6,512 nucleotides of DNA from BTRF01 sp036986255 (GCA_036986255.1 BTRF01000034.1:1-6512); one strand, 5' to 3'; counted from the stretch's first letter, positions 1 through 6,198 are shown. The notes: a model not told the origin generated them from the sequence alone. Made by a program: numbers and translations.

Positions 1-142
1 CTTCCTGGATGGCGGCGGAAATCCGCTGCATCACAGCCGTTCCCGGATCATATGAAAGGACATTTCTCGCCAGAAGGCCGGCGACGAGCAGGCCGAAGAT
101 GGAGCTGCCCAGGGTTATTTGTAGGATTAAATCAGTAGACAT
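1..142 (-). CDS. hppA: Membrane-bound ion-translocating pyrophosphatase, N-terminal fragment (cut by window edge)
   Basis: Reading the minus strand from the ATG at 142 gives 47 codons before the window ends. Residues 5-24 form a hydrophobic first membrane segment, followed by a short loop and MQRISAAIQE at residues 38-47. The pattern MQxIxxAIQE after the first helix is characteristic of membrane pyrophosphatases, which couple hydrolysis of cytoplasmic pyrophosphate to H+ or Na+ export across the membrane. The catalytic loops and the residue that separates K+-dependent from K+-independent types lie outside the window, so ion and subtype cannot be called. It follows gyrB by 36 nt on the same strand with no terminator between, so co-transcription is likely. 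No Shine-Dalgarno lies at a usable distance: GGCGGG is 16 nt away. A TATAAA lies 5 nt before the ATG and could be a private -10 box. Confidence 0.75.
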   Translation of the reverse strand, partial: MSTDLILQITLGSSIFGLLVAGLLARNVLSYDPGTAVMQRISAAIQE

Positions 143-178
143 ACGGTTTTATAGTTTACCCGCCTTTTGGTGCGATGT

Positions 179-2119
179 CTAGATATCTAATTCTGCGTCC
201 AGGGCGTGAGTTTGGATAAAGCGCTTGCGGGGCGGAACTTCCGATCCCATGAGCATAGTAAAGACCTCGTCCGCCTTCTGGGCGTCTTCAATCGTGACGA
301 GTTTCAGCGTCCTTGTGGAAGGGTTCATGGTGGTTTCCCAGAGCTGGGAGGGGTTCATCTCCCCCAAACCCTTAAAACGCTGAACGGTTGCTCTGGGCAT
401 CTCTTTAAGCAGCTTATCCCGTTCTTTCCCACTGAAGGCATAGGCGGACGCCTTTCCCCGAGTGACCTTGTAAAGCGGGGGTTGGGCAAGATAGACGTGT
501 CCTTTCTCGATCAAGGGCCGCATGTAGCGGAAAAAGAAGGTTAGGAGGAGAGTCATAATGTGGGAGCCGTCCACATCCGCATCGGTCATAATGATGACCT
601 TCCCGTAGCGGAGCTTGGAGAGATCGAATTCATCCCCTACCCCCATTCCGATGGCAATGATTAGATCGCGGATCCCCTGGTGCTCAAGCATCTTGTCCAG
701 GCGGCTTTTTTCCACATTGAGAATCTTTCCCCAGAGGGGAAGGATGGCTTGAGATTTTCGATCCCTTCCCTGCTTGGCGGACCCGCCGGCCGAATCCCCC
801 TCCACAATGAATATTTCTGCTTGGCGGGGGTCTTCGGTTTGACAATCGGCCAGCTTTCCGGGGAGCCCTAATCCTTCCAAGACCCCTTTTCTAAGGACGG
901 TCTCGCGGGCGGCCCGGGCGGCCCGCCGCGCTTCTGCGGCCAAAGTCCCCTTTCGGACGATCTTTTGAGCGGCGGAAGGGGTTTCTTCCAAAAATTCGTA
1001 AAGCTTTTCGCGCAGGACCTGCTCGACCACGGGCCTCACCTCGGCATTTCCAAGCTTGTCTTTGGTCTGCCCTTCAAACTGGAGGTTTTTTATATCCAGT
1101 TTTATGGAGATCACTGCGGTGAGACCCTCTCTAACGTCGTCGCCCGTAAGGGCTTCTCCGCCTTCTTTAATGATCCCCTTTGCTTTGGCGAAGTCGTTTA
1201 CGGTTCTCGTCAGTCCGGATCTAAACCCGGTGAGATGGGTTCCGCCTCCGGGGTTGTAGATGTTGTTGGTAAAAGGCAGGACCGTCTCATTAAAGCCCCC
1301 GTTGTATTGGAGAGCGATTTCAACATCCACCCCTTCCCGATGGTCGTGGGTGTAAAAGGATTCGTGCAGAGGATTTTTATTGCGGTTGAGACTTTCGACG
1401 AACGAGCGGATTCCACCTTCAAAGAAGTAACTGACTTCGCGGTTGGCGCGGCGGTCGGTGATGTGGAAGAAAACTCCTTTGGTGAGGTAGGCGTACTGCC
1501 GGACCCGTTCGGACAGAAAGTTGAAGTCGACGGCTACATCTTCGCCAAAGACTTTCTTGTCCGGCAGAAAGGTTACCGTGGTGCCGGTTTCATCGGCCGG
1601 GACAGTGCCTTCCGCCTTTACCTTATAAAGAGGGTCTCCCCGTTGGTATTCCTGAACCCAGCGCTTGCCGTTTTGCCGAACCTCTACTTTCATATTCTCG
1701 GAGAGAGCATTGACGACCGAAGAACCGACCCCGTGCAGTCCCCCGGAAACCTTGTAGCCCCCTTCGCCGAACTTCCCCCCGGCGTGCAGCTTGGTCATGA
1801 CCAGCTCCAAGGCCGAAACTTTATATTTGGGATGAGGGCCGACGGGAATCCCCCGCCCGTTGTCAATTACGGTTACGGAGTTGTCGGAGTTGAGGGTGAC
1901 CTCGATTCGATCGGCGGCTCCTACGAGGGCTTCGTCGATGGAGTTACTGATAATCTCTAAGACAAGATGATGGAGACCGTTTATGTCGGTTGATCCGATG
2001 TACATCCCCGGACGCTTGCGAACGGGATCCAATCCTTCCAAGACTTGAATCTGTGCGGCCGTGTACTGGTCTTTTTTGATTTTGGTTTTCTTTTGGGCGG
2101 AAGCTTGTTTGCTAGGCAT
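179..2119 (-). CDS. gyrB: DNA gyrase subunit B
   Basis: ATPase subunit of type IIA topoisomerase; with GyrA it introduces negative supercoils using ATP. The protein is 646 aa, the usual length for the short form without the extra C-terminal insertion seen in E. coli. In order: a basic N-terminal tail (1-18); the GHKL ATPase domain with E55, N59 and D62 in EIISNSIDEA, D86 in DNGRG, and GGLHGVGSS at 126-134; the transducer domain with Q351 and K353 in QTKDK; the TOPRIM domain with EGDSAGGSA at 440-448 and the metal ligands D513, D515 and D517 in DADVDGSH; and the conserved QRFKGLGEMNP at 580-590. ParE is an alternative name for such proteins, but a single gyrB-type gene with this length and these motifs favours GyrB. 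The start is the only in-frame ATG near the domain; it has no clear Shine-Dalgarno. W463 occupies the position of E. coli K447. It sits between the delta'-like gene and hppA on the same strand. Confidence 0.95.
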   Translation of the reverse strand: MPSKQASAQKKTKIKKDQYTAAQIQVLEGLDPVRKRPGMYIGSTDINGLHHLVLEIISNSIDEALVGAADRIEVTLNSDNSVTVIDNGRGIPVGPHPKYKVSALELVMTKLHAGGKFGEGGYKVSGGLHGVGSSVVNALSENMKVEVRQNGKRWVQEYQRGDPLYKVKAEGTVPADETGTTVTFLPDKKVFGEDVAVDFNFLSERVRQYAYLTKGVFFHITDRRANREVSYFFEGGIRSFVESLNRNKNPLHESFYTHDHREGVDVEIALQYNGGFNETVLPFTNNIYNPGGGTHLTGFRSGLTRTVNDFAKAKGIIKEGGEALTGDDVREGLTAVISIKLDIKNLQFEGQTKDKLGNAEVRPVVEQVLREKLYEFLEETPSAAQKIVRKGTLAAEARRAARAARETVLRKGVLEGLGLPGKLADCQTEDPRQAEIFIVEGDSAGGSAKQGRDRKSQAILPLWGKILNVEKSRLDKMLEHQGIRDLIIAIGMGVGDEFDLSKLRYGKVIIMTDADVDGSHIMTLLLTFFFRYMRPLIEKGHVYLAQPPLYKVTRGKASAYAFSGKERDKLLKEMPRATVQRFKGLGEMNPSQLWETTMNPSTRTLKLVTIEDAQKADEVFTMLMGSEVPPRKRFIQTHALDAELDI

Positions 2120-2142
2120 TACGGCTTTAACGAGCTCATCAT
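2119..2142 (-). other. Possible 7-codon leader ORF overlapping the gyrB start
   Basis: On the minus strand, two consecutive ATG codons (2142-2137) open a frame reading MMSSLKP. Its TAA overlaps the gyrB ATG as TAATG. This arrangement could allow termination-reinitiation to deliver ribosomes to gyrB, which lacks its own Shine-Dalgarno. The first ATG is embedded in TATGAT, which could instead be a -10 box. It is short enough to be chance, and I see no Shine-Dalgarno for the mini-ORF either. Confidence 0.15.
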
Positions 2143-2143
2143 A
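2138..2143 (-). promoter_or_regulatory. Candidate -10 box upstream of gyrB
   Basis: TATGAT on the minus strand matches the -10 consensus at five of six positions. It lies 18 nt before the gyrB ATG, predicting a leader of about 11-12 nt. No convincing -35 lies 16-18 nt upstream, so it may be only a weak internal promoter, and gyrB may mostly be read from the delta' promoter. Confidence 0.25.
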
Positions 2144-2165
2144 CGCGGGCGGTGACCCATCAATC

Positions 2166-2777
2166 CTACCAAGAAATTAAGAACCGATCAACGGTTAATT
2201 TTACGTTGGCGGACGGGTTCCTGAGGAGCTTCTTGGTTTCCCAAACTCCAATCAGCCGGAGATGGGTATTTTTGTTGTTCGTGAGGTCTTTGCCGAGCTC
2301 CATCTCGAAGGCATCTAGGAAGCTTAAAGCACTTAGGGAGCGGTAGCCGATTTTCTCTTCAAATAGCGCCAGGCGTTGTCCCGGGGGTGCTGAAAGTATT
2401 TCTTGGGCGAAATCATTTTGACTATTCTGTTCACCACCCACCGCTTCGAGAAGGCATCGGGAAACGACGGTCGGCAAGAGAAGCCGCGGGTGGGGGGTGG
2501 TCAGAAGGAAGGTGAGAAAAGTGGGCGGTTCTTCCAAGGTCTTAAGGAGGGCATTTTGGGCTTCGGGGGTCATCTGCTGGGCTTCGAGGATTAGAACGCC
2601 CCGCCTTAGGCCTTTAGGCGGGTTGATGTGCAGGTGCGGCAGGAGTTCCTTAATCTGCTTGATGCCCACTCTCCCCTTTTCGCTTGCGATGTGGTGGATA
2701 TGGTGGCCCGTGAGAAGCTCGTCGGCCTTCTCTTCCCTGGTTTCAGTATTTCCTCCGTGAACAAGAATGCTGGGCAT
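2166..2777 (-). CDS. holB: Minimal DNA polymerase III delta'-like clamp-loader subunit
   Basis: AAA+ family protein resembling the delta' subunit of the replicative clamp loader, which helps load the sliding clamp onto primed DNA. It is 203 aa, well below the roughly 300 or more of typical delta'. The diagnostic segment runs from 63 to 85 and includes AQQMTPEAQNALLKTLEEPP. It is followed by TTPHPRLLLPTVVSRC (93-108), whose SRC carries the arginine-finger residue R107 shared by delta' and gamma/tau. The P-loop position (HGGNTETREE, 7-16) has no GK[ST], so it should not hydrolyse ATP, as is also true of E. coli delta'. The four-cysteine zinc module is absent; the only cysteine is C108. Residues 109-203 are a short helical tail with no recognisable collar domain. 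The start at 2777 is supported because the first beta strand begins at residue 3. It is the first gene of the leftward delta'-gyrB-hppA unit. The family call is firm; delta' over another inactive DnaX paralogue is likely but not certain. Confidence 0.8.
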   Translation of the reverse strand: MPSILVHGGNTETREEKADELLTGHHIHHIASEKGRVGIKQIKELLPHLHINPPKGLRRGVLILEAQQMTPEAQNALLKTLEEPPTFLTFLLTTPHPRLLLPTVVSRCLLEAVGGEQNSQNDFAQEILSAPPGQRLALFEEKIGYRSLSALSFLDAFEMELGKDLTNNKNTHLRLIGVWETKKLLRNPSANVKLTVDRFLISW

Positions 2778-2784
2778 ATAACAC

Positions 2785-2793
2785 AGTATATCA
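2785..2793 (-). promoter_or_regulatory. Extended -10 promoter for a probable leaderless delta' transcript
   Basis: The minus strand reads TGATATACTGTGTTATATG, ending in the start codon at 2777. TGA-TATACT is an extended -10 element (TGn plus five of six matches to TATAAT). Its last T is 7 nt before the ATG, so transcription should begin at or next to the start codon. No Shine-Dalgarno exists upstream. A weak -35 (TTTTAA or TTTAAC) lies 16-17 nt further out, at about 2807-2813. Confidence 0.55.
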
Positions 2794-2824
2794 GCGCAAA
2801 GACCTAGTTAAAAGCCGGTTTCTA

Positions 2825-2833
2825 TGTTAAACT
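2825..2833 (+). promoter_or_regulatory. Weak candidate promoter for the 484-aa protein gene
   Basis: TGTTAAACT reads as TGn plus TAAACT (four of six matches to the -10 consensus), giving a leader of roughly 31 nt before the ATG at 2871. The -35 region 17 nt upstream (TAGTTA, 2805-2810) is poor and overlaps the AT-rich stretch that would serve the divergent delta' promoter. Chosen mainly because a promoter must lie somewhere in this 93-bp gap. Confidence 0.3.
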
Positions 2834-2857
2834 ATGGGTTAGAAAAACAAACTCGTG

Positions 2858-2865
2858 AAAGGAGG
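2858..2865 (+). promoter_or_regulatory. Strong Shine-Dalgarno of the 484-aa protein gene
   Basis: AAAGGAGG ends 5 nt before the ATG at 2871, near-ideal sequence and spacing. It fixes that start and shows that this organism's ribosomes use canonical Shine-Dalgarno pairing. That makes its absence from the neighbouring genes notable. Confidence 0.85.
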
Positions 2866-2870
2866 AGAAT

Positions 2871-4325
2871 ATGTTTCGAGCGCAAAGACTTGAACTGCTA
2901 GAGAGTCCCCGCTCTAAGGCGTTTTCGCGCCTTAAGAAGTTTGTCAGGGTACTGCTGTTTCTTTTCATTTTGCCCGGAGCTGGAGTTTTGGGCGGTGTTT
3001 GGCTTGCCTCCTGGGGCGGTTATCAAAGTGCGATGCAGGATGAGACAGCTGCTTCGACTGCTTCTCCAACTGTCATTCCCATCTCTAAGGAAGCTCCCAT
3101 ACGCATACCGTTTCGGGTTATGGGTACGATTGAAGGTCTGCTTCCCATTGATTTTCCTACCGAAGCTGTTTTCGCGTACCAAGAGCCGTCATCGCAAGTG
3201 GTCGACGGCCTGCTGACTTACGGGCAGGAACGGTCGCTGACGGGGGAGGAATTTACAGATCTGATCAAGTTTCTCAATGCAGATCCCCTGGCGGTGGACG
3301 AGGACACCTACTACGCTACTTTTCTGGCTTCCGAGACTGCCTTACAAACTTTTGCCCAAGATGAGGGCGAGAGCTTGCAGGCATATCTTGTGAGGCACGT
3401 AGCGTGGATGAGCCGGGAATTTAAGGAAGCCGACCCTCCTATCGAGGGCGGTTTGGCGGTCCGACGGCTTATCGTTCTGGCTGACGGCGTGTTCAAGTCC
3501 GACTGGGACACTCGCGGGTTTGACTATGCTGCCCATGGTCTTTTGGATTCGGATGGGGCGTGGTCGTTTATCGAAACCTACGAGCCGGAGAACAGCGCTT
3601 ACTACAATCGGGATTTCGTGATTGATTTTGGTCTGCTCCATGAGTGGACGCACTCAATCCTTCACCTGCCGGATCACTACGCTTTGGATTACCACGCGTC
3701 GCACGACATCTACAACGTGCTTGAGGGAATCCCGGAGGCGTGGCAATACTATTGGGCCGGCTTGCGGCCTGGTATTTCCCGCAACGGCTTTGCGGGGGGA
3801 GGGTCTGGGTTTACGCTTCGCCGATACTCGGCGCTTCAGCTTCAGGACCGCCGTGATCGTGGGATTGCTCACGACATCGACCGCATCCGGTTCGAGATGG
3901 GGTTCTTAGCGCAGGTTCCGCAAGTAAGCGTTTTGGACTTTGGTCCGGATTTCGCCCAAGCGCAAGTCTTGATCTATCAATCCCAAGACTGCCCGCCGGA
4001 GCATACTGACAGAGCAGCCAGCTCCTGCAAGATCCTTGCTGCCGATCCTGTCTCTGATGGGCTGTTGGACGATCGCGGCCGGATTGCGATTGGGAACCTC
4101 TTTGCCGAGTATGAGATTAGGGTTCCTATAAAGGAGGGGGTGCTCTTCGTCAAAGTAATAAACGGTGAAGAGACTTGGTTTCGCTGGATGGATATCCGCG
4201 ACTTCAATCTCGCTTACTGGCAGGGCTACCAAGGCAAGGCAGTCATGAGGCTCAACCTGGCTTCCGAGTGGGATATCCCCTCCGAGTTTGATTGGGTGAT
4301 TGAGTATGGGGCGGCGGTTGACTGA
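2871..4325 (+). CDS. Membrane-anchored extracytoplasmic protein with an HEWTH zincin-like motif; family not recognised
   Basis: I do not recognise the family. The 484-aa protein starts with a basic segment (to about R26) and one hydrophobic helix (about 27-49) with no lipobox and no clear cleavage site. The remaining 430 or so residues are therefore probably outside the membrane, tethered by the helix. A Thr/Ser/Ala-rich linker (about 58-70) follows. The central feature is HEWTHSILHLPDHY at 257-270, an HExxH zinc-protease signature with H257 and H261 as candidate ligands and E258 as candidate base. The downstream LPDHY gives D268 or H269 as a possible third ligand. HExxH followed by L-x-D-x-Y recalls M64 and M6 type metallopeptidases, compared from memory only. 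H275 and H278 lie close by. A second part (about 350-484) looks beta-rich, with two cysteines, C374 and C386, able to form a disulfide. It has its own Shine-Dalgarno and its own terminator, so it is monocistronic. Catalysis is inferred from one motif; it may also be an inactive or purely structural surface protein. Confidence 0.9.
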   Translation: MFRAQRLELLESPRSKAFSRLKKFVRVLLFLFILPGAGVLGGVWLASWGGYQSAMQDETAASTASPTVIPISKEAPIRIPFRVMGTIEGLLPIDFPTEAVFAYQEPSSQVVDGLLTYGQERSLTGEEFTDLIKFLNADPLAVDEDTYYATFLASETALQTFAQDEGESLQAYLVRHVAWMSREFKEADPPIEGGLAVRRLIVLADGVFKSDWDTRGFDYAAHGLLDSDGAWSFIETYEPENSAYYNRDFVIDFGLLHEWTHSILHLPDHYALDYHASHDIYNVLEGIPEAWQYYWAGLRPGISRNGFAGGGSGFTLRRYSALQLQDRRDRGIAHDIDRIRFEMGFLAQVPQVSVLDFGPDFAQAQVLIYQSQDCPPEHTDRAASSCKILAADPVSDGLLDDRGRIAIGNLFAEYEIRVPIKEGVLFVKVINGEETWFRWMDIRDFNLAYWQGYQGKAVMRLNLASEWDIPSEFDWVIEYGAAVD

Positions 4326-4366
4326 GAGCCGGCTGTTTGTAGATAAACAGCCCGGCTCTTTTTTTT
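4326..4366 (+). terminator. Intrinsic terminator of the 484-aa protein gene
   Basis: The arms GAGCCGGCTGTTT (4326-4338) and AAACAGCCCGGCTC (4345-4358) form a 13-bp stem with one bulged C at 4351 and a 6-nt loop. Eight T residues follow (4359-4366). It starts directly after the stop codon. There is no A-tract on the upstream side, so it acts on the plus strand only and separates this gene from pilB. Confidence 0.93.
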
Positions 4367-4382
4367 GTCTTCCTGTAGGGTC

Positions 4383-4412
4383 TGGAAATCGGGATCCGGA
4401 TTTTGAGATACT
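4383..4412 (+). promoter_or_regulatory. Promoter of pilB/pilT
   Basis: TGA-GATACT at 4404-4412 is an extended -10 element (four of six matches plus TGn). TGGAAA at 4383-4388 is a possible -35 (four of six matches) with an 18-bp spacer. It lies between the terminator and pilB. The predicted start of transcription is at about 4419-4420, which coincides with the first possible pilB ATG. Confidence 0.5.
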
Positions 4413-4419
4413 GAACTAG

Positions 4420-6180
4420 ATGGCTGAACCCACAACTCCCGGAGGTAAGGAAGTGGCCGAGATCCTTGCCGAGCAGAACTTAATTGCTCCAGAGACGATT
4501 AAAGAGCTTAAGATAGAGGCGGCTAAGCTGGGACGGCCGGTGGAAGATTTGATTTCGGAGCGGGAACTGGTGGATCAGGATGCCTTTGCCCGGGCCCGCT
4601 CTCAGGTATTGGGAGTTCCCTACTCCGATCTTGCGGGGGTTGATATTCCCGCCGAGATTTTAAATCTTATTCCTCAAGATACGGCCGTTCGCTACATTCT
4701 CATCCCCTTTGAAAAGCAGGATGACACTTTAAGGGTAGCCATGTACGATCCTCTGGATCTTCAAGTGATTGGGTTTTTGGAGCGGCGCACCAAATTGAAG
4801 ATCGAGCCGTATCTGGCCACCGCCGAAAATATTCGGGATGCAATCGAATCCCAGTACCGCAAGACCTTGGGGGAGGAAGTGACTGCGGCTCTTGAGGAAG
4901 TCGGCGCCGGCGAGGCGCTGAAGATTGAGGAGGCTAAGGATCTTGAGCGCGAGCCGGAGACGATCCGCCGGTCGCCCGTGGCCGAGATCGTTTCCTCCAT
5001 TCTGTCTTTTGCGGCCCGCAACCGCGCTTCTGACGTTCACATTGAGCCGGTGGGAAACAAAACCCGAGTGCGCTTCCGGGTGGATGGGGTTTTGCAGGAA
5101 AGACTAACCCTTCCTAAGGAGATCCACTCCTCCGTCGTTTCGAGGATTAAAATTCTCGCCAACTTGAAAATTGATGAGAAGCGCGTTCCCCAGGACGGCC
5201 GCTTCAAGATTGAGGTGAGCGGTCGGGAGATTGACCTCCGCATTGCCACCATGCCAACTTCTTTTGGCGAGAAGGTGGCCATCCGGCTTTTGGAGGAAAC
5301 TGAGTCTATTCCTACCTTGTCGGAGCTGGGAATGCGGGGGGTTTCCCTAAAGCGGATGGAAGAGGCCATGCGCCGCCCTCACGGAATCGTCCTCGTCACC
5401 GGTCCTACCGGGTCGGGTAAGACCCTTACCTTAGCTTCGCTTCTTACCAAGGTTAATTCTCCCCGGGTGAACATTGTGACGATCGAGGATCCCGTTGAGG
5501 TTCGAATTCCGGGAGTTAATCAGACTCAAATCAACCCCGCCGCGGGTCTAACCTTCGCCAACGGACTTCGGGCCTTCCTGCGCCAGGATCCCAATATTAT
5601 TATGGTGGGTGAGGTTCGGGATAATGAAACGGCCGAACTGGCCGTCCATGCCGCTCTTACGGGTCACTTGGTCTTTTCTACCCTCCACACCAACTCAGCC
5701 TCGGGAGCCCTGCCGCGGTTAATGGATATGCAGATTGAACCCTTTCTTCTGACTTCTACGGTCACGGCGATTGAGGCCCAGCGGTTGGTTAGGAAGGTTT
5801 GCTTAAAGTGCAAGGTTGAGTATGCGGCTCCGGAGGAAATGGTCAAGCAGATTAAAGATACTTTGGGTTCGCTTTATGAGAAGATCCCCAAGACCGAGAA
5901 AAAAGGTAAACTAATCTTGTTCAAAGGTAAGTCTGGGGGGGAGAAGAAGGAGAAGTGCAAGGCCTGCGGCGGTTCGGGATACTCGGGCCGGACGGCCATT
6001 TTTGAGGTGTTGGTCATGTCCGACACCATCTCCCGGCTGGTTTTGGAAAGACGGCCGACCAGCGAGATTGAAACCCGCGCCATCCGGGAAGGCATGATTA
6101 CCTTAGTTCAAGACGGCTTTCTAAAATCCTTGGAAGGAATTACTACTATTGAAGAGGTTTTGAGGGTGGCCAAAGAATAA
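4420..6180 (+). CDS. pilB: Type IV pilus assembly ATPase PilB (GspE/PulE family)
   Basis: Cytoplasmic hexameric ATPase that powers pilin assembly at the inner-membrane platform. The 586-aa protein has the N-terminal MshEN/T2SSE_N domain (about 10-145), an acidic linker (about 150-180), and the GspE catalytic region. Motifs: SDVHIEP at 204-210, Walker A GPTGSGKT at 328-335, Asp box IVTIEDPVE at 352-360, Walker B region IIMVGEVRD at 393-401 with E398, and His box TGHLVFSTLHTN at 414-425. A tetracysteine zinc site (C461, C464, C513, C516) marks it as PilB/GspE rather than PilT. The 48-residue, Lys-rich loop between the cysteine pairs seems long. The start is uncertain. ATG 4420 has no Shine-Dalgarno and coincides with the predicted transcription start. 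The in-frame GTG at 4453 (codon 12) has GGAGG at 4441-4445, 7 nt upstream, and begins right at the folded domain. It is followed by pilT after 26 nt. Confidence 0.95.
   Translation: MAEPTTPGGKEVAEILAEQNLIAPETIKELKIEAAKLGRPVEDLISERELVDQDAFARARSQVLGVPYSDLAGVDIPAEILNLIPQDTAVRYILIPFEKQDDTLRVAMYDPLDLQVIGFLERRTKLKIEPYLATAENIRDAIESQYRKTLGEEVTAALEEVGAGEALKIEEAKDLEREPETIRRSPVAEIVSSILSFAARNRASDVHIEPVGNKTRVRFRVDGVLQERLTLPKEIHSSVVSRIKILANLKIDEKRVPQDGRFKIEVSGREIDLRIATMPTSFGEKVAIRLLEETESIPTLSELGMRGVSLKRMEEAMRRPHGIVLVTGPTGSGKTLTLASLLTKVNSPRVNIVTIEDPVEVRIPGVNQTQINPAAGLTFANGLRAFLRQDPNIIMVGEVRDNETAELAVHAALTGHLVFSTLHTNSASGALPRLMDMQIEPFLLTSTVTAIEAQRLVRKVCLKCKVEYAAPEEMVKQIKDTLGSLYEKIPKTEKKGKLILFKGKSGGEKKEKCKACGGSGYSGRTAIFEVLVMSDTISRLVLERRPTSEIETRAIREGMITLVQDGFLKSLEGITTIEEVLRVAKE
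4441..4445 (+). promoter_or_regulatory. Internal Shine-Dalgarno supporting an alternative pilB start at GTG 4453
   Basis: GGAGG followed by 7 nt and an in-frame GTG (4453-4455). If used, pilB would be 575 aa, starting at VAEILAEQN (initiator read as Met), and the mRNA would have an ordinary 33-nt leader from the promoter above. The sequence also encodes Gly-Gly in the longer reading, so chance cannot be excluded. Confidence 0.45.
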
Positions 6181-6198
6181 AATCTCAAATTTGAGATT
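6181..6198 (+). repeat. Perfect 18-bp palindrome between pilB and pilT
   Basis: AATCTCAAATTTGAGATT begins at the base after the pilB TAA and is fully self-complementary. It could be a dimeric regulator's operator, or in RNA a 7-bp hairpin with an AATT loop. No T-run follows, so it is not a terminator. Its right half overlaps TGAGATTAT (6192-6200), a weak extended -10 like element 6 nt before the pilT ATG. Confidence 0.6.

Noticed and set aside
180..189. 10-bp palindrome TAGATATCTA at the gyrB stop codon
   Set aside because: Too short to be significant, no T-run follows, and it overlaps coding sequence.
206..544. 112-codon plus-strand frame at the 3' end of gyrB
   Set aside because: It is a mirror of the conserved TOPRIM and C-terminal GyrB region with no recognisable protein features or ribosome site.
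965..1960. 331-codon open frame on the plus strand, antisense to gyrB
   Set aside because: It lies wholly inside the coding strand of a clear GyrB, has no domain-like pattern, and long antisense frames are common opposite conserved genes.
3906..4232. 108-codon minus-strand frame inside the HEWTH protein gene
   Set aside because: Shadow frame; the plus-strand gene has a Shine-Dalgarno, a membrane anchor and a terminator that account for the region.
4326..4366. Terminator stem considered as a bidirectional terminator or attenuator for pilB
   Set aside because: The T-run is on one side only, and the pilB promoter lies downstream of it, so it ends the upstream gene rather than controlling pilB.
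6181..6198. Palindrome considered as an intrinsic terminator between pilB and pilT
   Set aside because: The stem is short and AT-rich, and no T-run follows; an operator or a processing hairpin fits better.
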